Source: Nymphaea colorata (lineage: Eukaryota > Streptophyta > Magnoliopsida > Nymphaeales > Nymphaeaceae). Taken from it: DNA of 64,000 nucleotides. The stretch covers positions 22,274,040 to 22,338,039 of the forward strand of contig NC_045145.1 in NCBI RefSeq assembly GCF_008831285.2, given 5' to 3'. The position numbers were made by a program, and so were the translations under genes. Below are positions 45,880 to 55,625 of the stretch, piece after piece. Position 1 is the stretch's first letter. Each line of letters starts with the position of its first letter. Below the pieces are notes generated by a model that saw only the letters and a program-made list of their open reading frames with translations, was not told the DNA's origin and did no database searches.

Positions 45880-46186
45880 TGTCAAATATTGAAGAAAGAT
45901 GACAATCACACATAAACATAAGTTAACGTGGTTCGGCTGTTGCTGCTTACATCCACGAACTAACAATACCAGACTTTTCCTTTTTATTCTTTTTTGTTTT
46001 TGGTGGTTCACCCTTACACACATTTCCTTTTTATTCTTTTTTGTTTTTGGTGGTTCACCCTTACACACATATATTGAGGAGAACCGATAAGAACAACAAA
46101 GGAAATAAACAACGAAAGGGGGAAAACTTCTGCACAAGAGGAAAGTTTAACTTTCCTCTTGCTGCAGACTAGCCGTTGCCTCAACA
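45880..46186 (-). repeat. 5' LTR of copia element 3, with internal duplications
   Basis: 307 bp. It carries a 47-bp tandem duplication (units at 45976-46022 and 46023-46069) and an extra AACTTTCCTCTTGCTGCAG-like insertion near 46148-46168, neither present in the other LTR. Confidence 0.9.
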
Positions 46187-46191
46187 CGCCA

Positions 46192-46588
46192 TGCCTCTGA
46201 TATGTGTCGTTCACAGCTTCTAATACAGATTTAAATATCACAATCTTCTTTGTCAAAATAGGGGTACATCCGATGTATTCATGGGTGCGTTGTTTAAAAC
46301 AAAGCAGCGACAAGGTGTCAGAAAAAAAAAAGAAAAAAAAAGCTCTGTAAAAGAAAAATAGCAAGAAAAAACATGTAGAAACAAAAAATATAACCAAGAA
46401 GAGAAAAAGAAAAATCGAGCGAGATAGTTCCTGATACTTGCAACAAAAAACAACACTATTTACAGCATCTGTTATTGGAAGGCGCCAACAAATAAGCACA
46501 TATTTGAGTAAATTTGCTTGGAACCCCACGAGTGGGAAGAATCTGATTATATGCGCGGTGCACAAATTTTCGCGCACAAAATCTTCTT
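46192..46588. other. 3' flank of NLR2
   Basis: Matches 18790-18840 (TTTAAATATCACAATCTTCTT) and parts of 63345-63485 (TATATGCGCGGTGCACAAATT). It is the presumed 3' UTR region of NLR2. The frames seen here are A/T-rich and not credible. Confidence 0.6.
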
Positions 46589-49288
46589 CTATTTAATTGA
46601 AAGCACTTCGAGTTTGAGGTGTTGGATGCCGTGAGGCACCACCTTAGCCAAACCACAATGGTGTATCCATAGCTGCTTCAGACTCGGCATGCTGCCTTCC
46701 GCGAATGTCACGGTTCTCAGACTTGTTAGATCGACAAGCTGGAGCCTTCGAAGCCTAAGAAACCCCAAAGGACCACATTCTAACCGATCAACGTTGTATA
46801 AACGATAAAGCCGAAGGTCTGATAGACAAGGAAGTGATTCCAGGCGCGGAAAAGGGTCTTCCCTGAAGGGCCCATCTGTTAAGGTCAATTTGCTAAGGTT
46901 GTTGAAGGAACCAAGGGTATCAGGCAACTCCCACAATTGGCGCAACTCGAGGACTTGCAGGCGAGGTGGCGGACTTTCGAGCAACCTTTTCCCAAATGGG
47001 AAATCAGCATCACCGTAATCATCATCGTGATCATCATCGTGCTCAATGCGCAGCCTAAAGAGGTGCCTCATGCTGCTGATGGATCCGTAAATCTCTTCAG
47101 CATCTTCTTTCTTGACACCCTCTATGTCCAACCTCCTCAACTCCTTCAATTCTCTAATCTCTGCGGCAATTCCTTTTCTTGAACCATCCAAACCAGTTAA
47201 TGTCTGTAGGCATCTTAAATTGCTGAAGCCCTTTGGCATGTCGACATTCCATGGAGCCATGCATAAATGGCGCAAGTTTCTCAGCCGAATGATCTCATTG
47301 GGTAGCATACGAATGTCAGTATCTCTGATATCTAAAGTTTCTAAATTTTGAAGGCTCCCGATTGATCTGGGAAGTTTTGGCCTGCGGTTCCTGTGGGTCA
47401 ACTCCCAGTGGGTCCGAAAGCACAGGTACCTCAAATGGAGTAGGTGTCCTATCTGCTTCGGCAGTTTCTCTATATAAACATCACTTAAATCCAATACCCT
47501 CAGTAACATAAATTGGCCTGAATGTGAAATCAGATTAGGTGTGCTGATGTAACCCACACGAAAAAAAAGAAGAGAACGTAGGAGTTGAATATTGCCAACT
47601 GCGCCTGATAGTACGCTCTCCTCGTCATCTTCAATCCTCTTATTCTCTCCAAAGACAGACATCCGACGGGGGCTGACGACATTTGCTCTCCTCACCTGCA
47701 TATCAAGTATAAATGAGAACTCCTCTTCCCGTGATATGGAAATGGCAAGATCACGCATGAGGTCATGAATCCTGCACGATTTTACTCGACCATCCATGCT
47801 AGTCTCTGCGATTTGAAGCATGCTCCTGTCGATTAATTGTAGCATGTAGTCCTCTCCTACCTCCTCGGCTGTCGCGCCACTTCTTTCTTCTATGAATCCT
47901 TCTGCAATCCAAAGCCTGATCAATTTACTTCTTTTGATCAAATGATCCTCAGGAAATAAACCACAATAAAGGAAGCATGGTTTAAGATGTAAGGGCAGCT
48001 CATCATAGCTCAACTTTAGAATGCTTGTTATGCTACCCAACTGCCAGCTTAGGTCTTGATTCACCTTCTCCCACTCTGACACAGTGCTCTTCTTACACAG
48101 TATACCTCCCAATGTTGTGATTGCAAGTGGGAGGCCTCCGCACTTTTGCAGCATACTCTTACCCACTTCCTGAAATTCTGGAGGCATAATAGCAGTACTT
48201 CCTGGAAATGCCTTTCGGCAAAGTAATGACATTGCTACATCATCAGGAAAAGTTTTCAGTTCATGACGGATGAAGTTTACGCTTCTAATTGTTTCTAATC
48301 CAGAAGTGACACTCTCTATACGAGTTGTGATCATGATTCCGCTTCCATTGTTATTCTCTACCAATGCTGAATTGATATCGATGCAAACTGTCTCATCCCA
48401 CACGTCATCCAACACGAGTATAAATTTTTTTCCTTGAAGGTAGCTGAGAATTTTTCTTCCGAGTTCAACCTCATCCATTTGCTCTATCTCCTCTCTGGAA
48501 GGAAGCAAGTTTTCTTCTGCTTCCTTTGAGGAACTCGGTTCCCTTATTCCTCCAAATTCTATTAGCATGAACTTTAATAGAGTTTTGGTATTAAATGATT
48601 GGGAAACTGATACCCATGCAGAGCAATTGAAATGTTTCTTCACTTTTGGTTCGTTATAAACCTTTCTTGCAAGTGTAGTCTTTCCTAACCCACCCATCCC
48701 AACTACTGAAATGTAAATTTTTTTGTTGTTACCTGTCACTCCTCCCACAAGCTGATTGACCAAGAGCTTTACATCCTTTTCAATTCCCACAACTTCTGCT
48801 TCCTCGAGGAAATTTGCTTCTGCATAATCTCGCCATTGCCGAATGGTCGCGTCCGGACTCGTATCTTCACGAAGCATTTGTATGTCGTAATTGCGCCTTC
48901 TTTCAGCGATCTCGACGATTCTCTTCTTGATCTCTTGTACACGGGTTGCAAGGTTATGTCTTGGAAGTAATTGAGTCATGGCACTGGACAGAGTGCCCAG
49001 GAAGTTCATGATTCCACCATAACCTGCATGTCTGGTTCCAAATCGAAGTAAAAACTCATCAATAGCATCTTCGATATCATAAGCCACACGTCTTACTTGG
49101 TTGACCCATGTTTTGATTCCCTCGTTTCGATCTCTCTTTTTGTCAGCGTCTTCCAGAAAGCCTTTGATGCTTTCCAGTTCCTCCCTTATCTTCTCAATTT
49201 CTTGGCGAATCCCTCCTAACAACTTCGCTTCTTTCACGAGGAAGGTGCCCAGCCTCTCCAGCAGGAAATTCACAGGAATCGCTGCCAT
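46589..49288 (-). CDS. CC-NBS-LRR disease-resistance protein, RPM1-like (NLR2), 899 aa, intact
   Basis: A single-exon frame from ATG 49288. Residues 1-130 form an Rx-type coiled coil with an EDVID-type motif (YDIEDAIDEFLL, about 70-81). The NB-ARC domain follows: P-loop VVGMGGLGKTT (195-205), HFNCSAWVSVSQSF, kinase-2 FILVLDDVWD (289-298), GSGIMITTR, GLPLAITTLGG (385-395), CFLYCGLFPEDHLI and WIAEGFI. The MHD position reads IHD (about 507-509). Leucine-rich repeats of the plant intracellular type run from about 590 to the end, with an Asp/His-rich insertion (HDDDHDDDYGDAD) near 749-761. Such receptors sit in the cytosol or at the plasma membrane, detect pathogen effectors directly or through guarded proteins, and trigger hypersensitive cell death. 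It is the only complete NLR in the window. NLR1 is a dead relative and NLR3 a near-identical neighbour. The ligand cannot be inferred. Confidence 0.93.
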   Translation of the reverse strand: MAAIPVNFLLERLGTFLVKEAKLLGGIRQEIEKIREELESIKGFLEDADKKRDRNEGIKTWVNQVRRVAYDIEDAIDEFLLRFGTRHAGYGGIMNFLGTLSSAMTQLLPRHNLATRVQEIKKRIVEIAERRRNYDIQMLREDTSPDATIRQWRDYAEANFLEEAEVVGIEKDVKLLVNQLVGGVTGNNKKIYISVVGMGGLGKTTLARKVYNEPKVKKHFNCSAWVSVSQSFNTKTLLKFMLIEFGGIREPSSSKEAEENLLPSREEIEQMDEVELGRKILSYLQGKKFILVLDDVWDETVCIDINSALVENNNGSGIMITTRIESVTSGLETIRSVNFIRHELKTFPDDVAMSLLCRKAFPGSTAIMPPEFQEVGKSMLQKCGGLPLAITTLGGILCKKSTVSEWEKVNQDLSWQLGSITSILKLSYDELPLHLKPCFLYCGLFPEDHLIKRSKLIRLWIAEGFIEERSGATAEEVGEDYMLQLIDRSMLQIAETSMDGRVKSCRIHDLMRDLAISISREEEFSFILDMQVRRANVVSPRRMSVFGENKRIEDDEESVLSGAVGNIQLLRSLLFFRVGYISTPNLISHSGQFMLLRVLDLSDVYIEKLPKQIGHLLHLRYLCFRTHWELTHRNRRPKLPRSIGSLQNLETLDIRDTDIRMLPNEIIRLRNLRHLCMAPWNVDMPKGFSNLRCLQTLTGLDGSRKGIAAEIRELKELRRLDIEGVKKEDAEEIYGSISSMRHLFRLRIEHDDDHDDDYGDADFPFGKRLLESPPPRLQVLELRQLWELPDTLGSFNNLSKLTLTDGPFREDPFPRLESLPCLSDLRLYRLYNVDRLECGPLGFLRLRRLQLVDLTSLRTVTFAEGSMPSLKQLWIHHCGLAKVVPHGIQHLKLEVLSIK

Positions 49289-49309
49289 CTCTCTCTCTCA
49301 ACAGAATAT

Positions 49310-50150
49310 CGTGGGTACTCAGTTTGGAAGGGCATCTTTAGTTTCTTCCCACGGACTTCAGCTTTTAATTTTTTTTTTTTCTTTCAATTGATCGATGCAG
49401 CTTTTATGGGATGACAACAGCAGATTATGTCAATATAATCAAGGAGCACAAGTCGTAGCCAAAGTAGTAATGGTCTCGCAAAACGGACAACGTCATGGTG
49501 ATTATGACCTTGTGAAACTACCCCAAACAGTCCATAGGCCCCGCCGGTTCTAACTTGAACGATTTGACGACAATGATTACAAGCTATTTGATTAGTTAGT
49601 TTAATTGATGATTTGTAAATGTATCATAAAAATATTTTTTGAAGTCAAATATTAGTTGTGAATTCATATCATTTGAAAAGATATGAGCATGCCAAGTTTC
49701 CTTCTGATCATGTGGTGTCCTGTGATGCCTCGATCAAGTTTGATTTAAGGTGCTAAAAATTTAGGGAGAGCACATACATACAAACTTTTAGTTGGACAGA
49801 AGAAAAAAGATAATCTATATATATTATATATATGAGTGTGAAGTATTTCGTCAAGTAGTACTTAGGCTTCGTGGTCAAGTTCCAATCAACCTAAAACGCG
49901 GGGCCTTATAATATCCGGTAGATTGAATCACCATAAACAGCACGAATTGAACAATTGATGATGCCTCTTGATTAACGGATCATACCCAAAATGGTCAAGC
50001 ATGTTGGGCGCTCAAGTGGTATATATCGCTGACTGTCAGTTTAGCATGGGGTACCGTAGAACTGGTTTCTAATTTCTCGCAGCAATCCAAAAAAAAAAAA
50101 AAACTTTTTTTTTCCTTTACTGACGCTCAAAAAAAAAAGGTTGAGTCTCA
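49310..50150. promoter_or_regulatory. 5' flank of NLR2, conserved with NLR1
   Basis: Parallels 28370-29230 (see there). As the upstream region of an intact NLR it should hold the promoter. An A/T tract at 49368-49384 and a TA-rich stretch at 49815-49832 are candidates, but no specific element is convincing. A-runs at 50085-50140 mark the end of the shared part. Confidence 0.55.
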
Positions 50151-50334
50151 ATAGAAGGTGAGCAAATGAATGGTTGTCAACGCTTTACTGATGCTATTGT
50201 GCCTAGTGTTACTAAAACTGGAAGCGACTTGATTAACACTTTTGGTGTCCGCTTGCAACCACTGGACAGGTTTTTAGTCAAAGTGGGGGCAACCTTTAAT
50301 AGAGATCGACCAACGCAGCTGTTGTGGGCAACTT

Positions 50335-50425
50335 CAGCCTCCCAAGTAGGGCTGTTCAATGAGTCGAGCTCGACTCGAACTCGCTCGATAAACTTGGCTC
50401 GAGCTCGACTCATTTAATAAACGAG
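50335..50425. repeat. GAGCTCGACTCG-rich dispersed repeat end
   Basis: GGCTGTTCAATGAGTCGAGC opens a run of GAGCTCGACTC words, similar to 1745-1905. A transposon end is likely; no partner was found. Confidence 0.45.
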
Positions 50426-51707
50426 TGACTGATAATATGTGGTCCGTTGCTAGATAGTCATTGGATGTCTAAAATATAAAAATTGCCAGCTAGCTAGTGA
50501 ATGTTGCGTGATTAAAAAAGATTTAAAGTTTCACTGAAAAACCCATAAAATGTTGCTAAAACTAGCAAAATATGTTACTACAGTATGAACTGTCACCAAC
50601 ACCCTGTCGTAAACAATGATCGGCAAGATAGGGCAGAGTTCAGTAAAGACATCAGCAGTCGTTGGTTCGAGCATTACTCAAAACATTGAACAAGTCAAAA
50701 GCTTTTGCAAGACGCTATGTAAAGTCGATAGTGTCATGTCATAGATAGCCAAGGCCATTAATGGTCTCTTGAATGGAGGTCCACTAGAGCTGCATTTAGC
50801 ATAGAGCCCATGTGGTTGATGCTTCCTGGAAATTACTTTTCCAACTACACGATGGACCAACTAAGTTGCTGTTGGACAAGCTTCAACCTCAAGCGCTTGT
50901 CCATAATTAGCCCCCAGTAATTGGTGGTGGGTCAAGGTCAAGCCTTCAAGGTGGTGGGTCTAACCAGCAGTTAATTGGTGGGACCCACGTGCACGATTTG
51001 TTTGGCACACTTGACTTTGACCACTCAATCGGGGTACTTAAGCTCTTCGCCAGGCACATGTGGGCTCTTTCTTGACAATCGTGACCTTCATGGACCCTAC
51101 TCCTTTTGTGCCTGTCCGGTTTTCCAGTCTGCTGCTTTGACCCTACTCCTTTTGCGCTCAGCTCTGCATTATTTTGACAGGGTTTTCCCAATGCCTTTTT
51201 ATGCTTCTGTTTCTTTGCTGAGATTCATGTTAAATATCCATTTTAGTTATTGATTTCTTTCATTTCTGTGCCGAATAAAGAAGTCATTAGCGGTTAGAAT
51301 GTAGTTTTGTTATTCCTATGTATTTTCTTCATATTATTATTAGATTCATCTTGCTTAATTATCCATTAATTAAGCTACTATTGGACTCATTTTCTTCGTT
51401 TTTCTTTTAACTAATTACACTTACCCTAATATCATTCGAAATCACCTGGGTGTCAAATATGAATTCAATAGATATGTTTTTCAATAGAAATGGCAAATGG
51501 TTGACTCTCATAAATTTTTCCTTGCACTTGCAATAGATATGAGCCTTTAGTTCTTGAGGATTTAAATGTTTGGTTCTTAAAAACCATTTTATTTTCTTTA
51601 AGATTCATAAGTCTACAATGCTTGTATACTCTGATATCTTGGTGCTAACCTTCTTCCGAAGATTTTAATTGAGCGAGTGATTAAACTTATTAACATGGTA
51701 CGTGAAA

Positions 51708-51710
<3 letters not shown>
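50426..51710. other. Intergenic stretch between blocks A and B
   Basis: Has no counterpart elsewhere in the window, no recognisable gene and no clear element ends. Short frames are not supported. Confidence 0.5.

Positions 51711-51776
<66 letters not shown>
51711..51776. repeat. (TA)n microsatellite, about 33 units
   Basis: The longest TA tract in the window, directly adjoining a minisatellite whose units each end in a short TA run. Confidence 0.95.
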
Positions 51777-51779
<3 letters not shown>

Positions 51780-51974
51780 GAAAAAACAAGTATATCCGAG
51801 ACTTTGTCCAGACCAAAGTGGGACCATTTAGACTATATATATATATACATGAAAAAACAAGTATATCCGAGACTTTATCCGGACCAAAGTGGGACCATTT
51901 AGACTATATATATATATACATGAAAAAACAAGTATATCCGAGACTTTGTCCAGACCAAAGTGGGACCATTTAGA
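51776..51974. repeat. 71-bp minisatellite, nearly three copies
   Basis: Units begin ACATGAAAAAACAAGTATAT at 51776, 51847 and 51918; the third stops at TTTAGAC. Copies are almost identical (differences such as TTTGTCCAG versus TTTATCCGG), suggesting recent expansion. Confidence 0.95.
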
Positions 51975-52054
51975 CGGTTAGACTTAGGTTGAACGGATGG
52001 CTCCAATGAATTGTGTCGTCCACTTCTTTCTATATTCCATTTACCGTTGTTTAA

Positions 52055-53396
52055 GGGCCCGTTTGATTGTCGGGTGAAATTTAACATGGTAAATTTATCA
52101 TGGTAAATTTTTCTAAAAAAAATTTAGAGGATGAAATTTCTCCCTCTTCCAATCTGAGGCTTTGTTTGATGCACAGTAACAATTTAACGTGGTAAATTTA
52201 ACATTGTTTGATGCACAAGGTAGAAAAATGAAGAGACTTTTTTAAAATTGTTAGTAGTTTTTTGTTTTCTTCTCTTTCCCAATTTGACGTGGGAAGAAAT
52301 TGAAAAATGATCTTCCAAAACTACGACTAAAGTTGTATTAACTTAATTCCAAAATTCGAAATAATCCAATGTCATGTTGCAAAGCAGGTCTGAACTTCTA
52401 ATATACTCAAGAAAATGTTTCCCTCATCAAGATAATTGCAGGAATGAAAATCAACACCAAGCTGCTGTCAACAAAACTTGAGATCTATCGATTTCTTGTA
52501 TCAATAGCAGATATACTAAAAGATCTACCATTTTGTCAAATTATATGTTGGTAGCGGCTGAATCTGGTTTTCACAAGAAGAGAGAGTCGAATCATGGATA
52601 AACAATTGAGTAGATGACTTCAGCTCATTCAAACTTACCAAACAAGTGATCAATGGAAACAGATAGGAATATAAGCATTACCATTATTGCTCCCTGTTGT
52701 CCTATAGAAAATGCGAGAAACAAAAACCAACACGAATTAAAATTCCAAAGATAAATTCCAAAGATATAAGAAATTAACAGAAAAGGGACGAGATTAAAGT
52801 TAGGTCAGTCGGGAGACAAGAAGGCACGAGCGTTGGAGGGCAGAGGGGAAGATTGGCTTTAAATGGGAAGGAGGGCAGATGGGAGCGTTGCTGCGTTGGA
52901 GGGCAGAGGGGAAGATGGGCTTCAAATGGGAAAGAGGGCGGATGAGAACGTTGCTGCGTTGGAGGGCAGAGAGGAAGATGGACTTCAAATGGAAAGGAGG
53001 GCAGATGAGAGCGTTGGAGGGCAGAGCGGAGCCTGGATCGTGAGAGCGAGGAAGACGAGGGTTGCCGTCGATTGGAGGAAGGGTTGGCGTCGAGGATTGC
53101 GAGGGAGGAAGGGTTGCCGTCGAGGGTGCCGTCGATTGGAGAGGAGATGAGTGAAAGAAACGAGGGAAGAAAAAAAATGGAGCGGGGGAAATTTCACCAG
53201 CTCGAAAAATTTTCCCGGCTCGAAAGTCTGAGCTGTGAGCTCGGACTTTTGAGCGGGTGAAATTTCAGCCGCTCAAAAGAATAAAAACTGGTGAGGTTTT
53301 ACGACGTTTGATAAGTCTGGGATGAGCGGGTGAAATTTCACCCACCCATATACATTTCACCCGTTTCTCTCTTTTTACCAGGCAATCAAACGGGCC
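52055..53396. mobile_element. Non-autonomous TIR element, PIF/Harbinger-like (1,342 bp)
   Basis: The left end GGGCCCGTTTGATTGTCGGG and the inverted right end GGCCCGTTTGATTGCCTGG form terminal inverted repeats. TTAA flanks both sides (52051-52054 and 53397-53400), compatible with the TTA/TAA target preference of PIF/Harbinger. The interior has no transposase. It has AT-rich and GGTAAATTT-rich arms and a G-rich 63-bp minisatellite. A hAT-type origin cannot be excluded, as GGGCCCGTTTGATT ends are widespread. Confidence 0.65.
52831..53050. repeat. 63-bp minisatellite inside the TIR element
   Basis: Units begin CGTTGGAGGGCAGAG at 52831, 52894, 52957 and 53012; the last interval is shortened to 55 bp. 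Because 63 is divisible by three, a plus-strand frame (52863-53150) reads as a repeating peptide, but this looks fortuitous. Confidence 0.9.
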
Positions 53397-53400
53397 TTAA

Positions 53401-53852
53401 GAGACGAAAAAAAGGCTTGATCAAACAACAACTTCTGCCCATTGAACGTGTTGACTGCATGATCAAGATTGACCTTTGGTTTCAATAGAGAGGGAAGGGA
53501 GGAGGAAGGAAGAACGCACGGTTCAATTCTTTACCTTTTTCCTTTTTTTTTTTACCGTTTTTCAAGACAAGGTCAAAATAGGAATTTCACTTTCATAAAC
53601 CGCTTACATATTTCGACAATTATCATGACCGTTCATTCAATCTAAATTGAGCACTTCAAAATAACGACCCTTCATGCAATCTAAATTGAGCACCTCAAAA
53701 TACTGGATGTCTATCAACTTTTTCTTTTTATTTTTTTCTCCATGTCTATTTTAAACCATATGGCTGTTCAAGCATTTTTAGACAATGTCTAACATCCAAC
53801 AAAATAGAAAAAAGTATCATGGGAGAAGGTATATCTAAATCATATTCTAATA
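53401..53852. other. Intergenic stretch without a recognised gene
   Basis: A short direct repeat (TCATGCAATCTAAATTGAGC-like, about 53631-53700, two copies) is the only structure noted. Confidence 0.5.
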
Positions 53853-55625
53853 TAGTCGAGAAAAGTAAGACCATTTATTTTAAAATCCATATTTTTCGGT
53901 GTTTTTTAGCATATTATTTTGACTGTGTTTTTTATTTATTCATATATATGGGTTTGTGAAAAACAGCCATAAAGCTGATCAGCTAAAATGGCATACCTAT
54001 TGTCGCAGAATCAAAGGCTATATACACATGTAGAAGGAGTCTAAGACAAACCTGAAGCCTGAAACCTTAATCTCTTGAGATAAGCAGTAGCAGTCCCATC
54101 TTGAGCACCCACAAAGAAAAAAGGTTCACATTAGTCATGACCTTGAAGGTCCGACTCATCCTTTGGCTTGTGTCGACAGCTGAGTGGAATCTAAGTCTTA
54201 GGTGCTGTTACTGGATTTTATGTGACAGTGTCACAAAAATTAAAGCACATCAACATAGTGATATCAGCAGATAACTGTTGCCATGTATGTCGGGCTAATC
54301 AGACACTGCTTTGCCTAATTTGGATTCAGATTCGGACATAGTATCTGAACTTTTGCGTGCGTGCAATTGGATTTGGATATATCCATGAAGCATAGTTGTA
54401 AGATCTAGACGTGACAAGAAAAAACCCTGCACTAATTAATCTAATGAGATGTGAATTTAATTTATTATTGGATATTGTACCTGGATTAGAATACGGGCTT
54501 TGTGCTAATACATAAGAAATTCTAATAAAAAACGTATCTAATACTGCTGGCGTTCATGTTTTGTTTATTAAACAGCTGCCCCCGTTTGATTAAACATATT
54601 GATCACTGCGGCATGGACGCTTGTCAAGTATTCACAGCTTCATATGCTAAGAAGAAGGCTAATGGCAATTATTAACACGTCTCCAATCTCCTCAGCTCAT
54701 GTCGCTGAAAATACTCGAAGCTCATGAGCTTCTTCTTCCTTACTCACGTCACGTATTTTCAGTCTCCTCTCTTATGCAAGCCTGCTGGAAAAGAGAGCTC
54801 ACATCCTTATTATTTCCAATCAAAATAAAATACTAATTAACATAAGGACTCTGATTTTTTTTATAAAATAGTTAGCAATGGCACGTGGCATTCGTGAATC
54901 GGCCTCCGAATCAAATGAGTTTGCCATCAACTCAAGTCTCTAATTTTAGACTGTTAATTACTTTAATAGAAAATATATATGGGTTAAAATGCATGTGCCA
55001 ATAAGCCGTATAAGAGTGAAACTGTTTGCCTATTGCTTGTAAAGCTGGTTATACTAATTAGAGTATTGAAGCCAATTTCAATAGTTAATCAAATATTTTT
55101 TTTTTTGTATTAAAAAAAGTCACTCCCAGATCGAAAGACTTTGCCGCCTGTCTGTTCAATAGTGTAAACCTTCGAAGCTAGTATCTCCACCCTCCGGCCT
55201 ATTCTTGCACCAGCTTCCAAAAAAGTATAACGATTATTAGGTTCAAATCAAAGTTGCATGATCATCTAATCGGATGTTGAGAGGAGAGTTCAATTACGGC
55301 TAGTTATTTTGTTTGGCTGGGCATCACTTTGTAACTATGCTTGCTATCTGTCACTGGCTAATAATTTTGCTTCTTTTTATGTTGCGTTTTTCTTCGGTTT
55401 TATATACTAAATGACTATCATCTTCTTCCTTTCTAGAGAGTATATAGTAAAACTAAGTTTACTTAAGAAAAACATTAAATTAGAAGTTGAGTAAGCTCGC
55501 TTTTCAGTTGTTTTCTTTGGTGAAAGTGACGGCCTCTGGAGTGGGAACCTTCGTCTCGCATTCATTGGATTCTTTCGTCACAGTGGGGTGGGAGATCTGT
55601 CGAACCATTTGCTCTCTCTTTTTTC
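53853..55625. repeat. Segmental block B, 5' flank of PPR-B (copy of 33252-35505)
   Basis: Counterpart of the block A flank. The 700 bp nearest the gene (55320-55620) are largely unlike block A, so promoter regions of PPR-A and PPR-B differ. Confidence 0.8.

Larger units (their letters stand above)
42838..46186 (-). mobile_element. Ty1/copia LTR retrotransposon 3, internally deleted (3,349 bp)
   Basis: Bounded by an exact 5-bp duplication CGCCA (42833-42837 and 46187-46191), with TG...CA LTR ends at 42838-43086 and 45880-46186. The related locus in block B (around 63340) is the unoccupied site. Minus-strand order is 5' LTR, primer site, about 1 kb of leader-like sequence, then RT and RNase H; gag, protease and nearly all integrase are missing. 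Such a copy can only move with proteins from relatives. A polypurine tract GGGGGAGAT precedes the 3' LTR. Confidence 0.92.

Noticed and set aside
46937-49391. Plus-strand frames of 79-96 codons
   Set aside because: Antisense shadows of NLR2.
51613-51902. Frames with long Tyr-Ile runs on both strands
   Set aside because: They are translations of the (TA)n tract and the adjoining minisatellite.
52863-53150. Repeating peptide frame (ADGSVAALEGRGEDGLQM type)
   Set aside because: Produced by a 63-bp minisatellite inside a non-coding TIR element; no start context or relatives.
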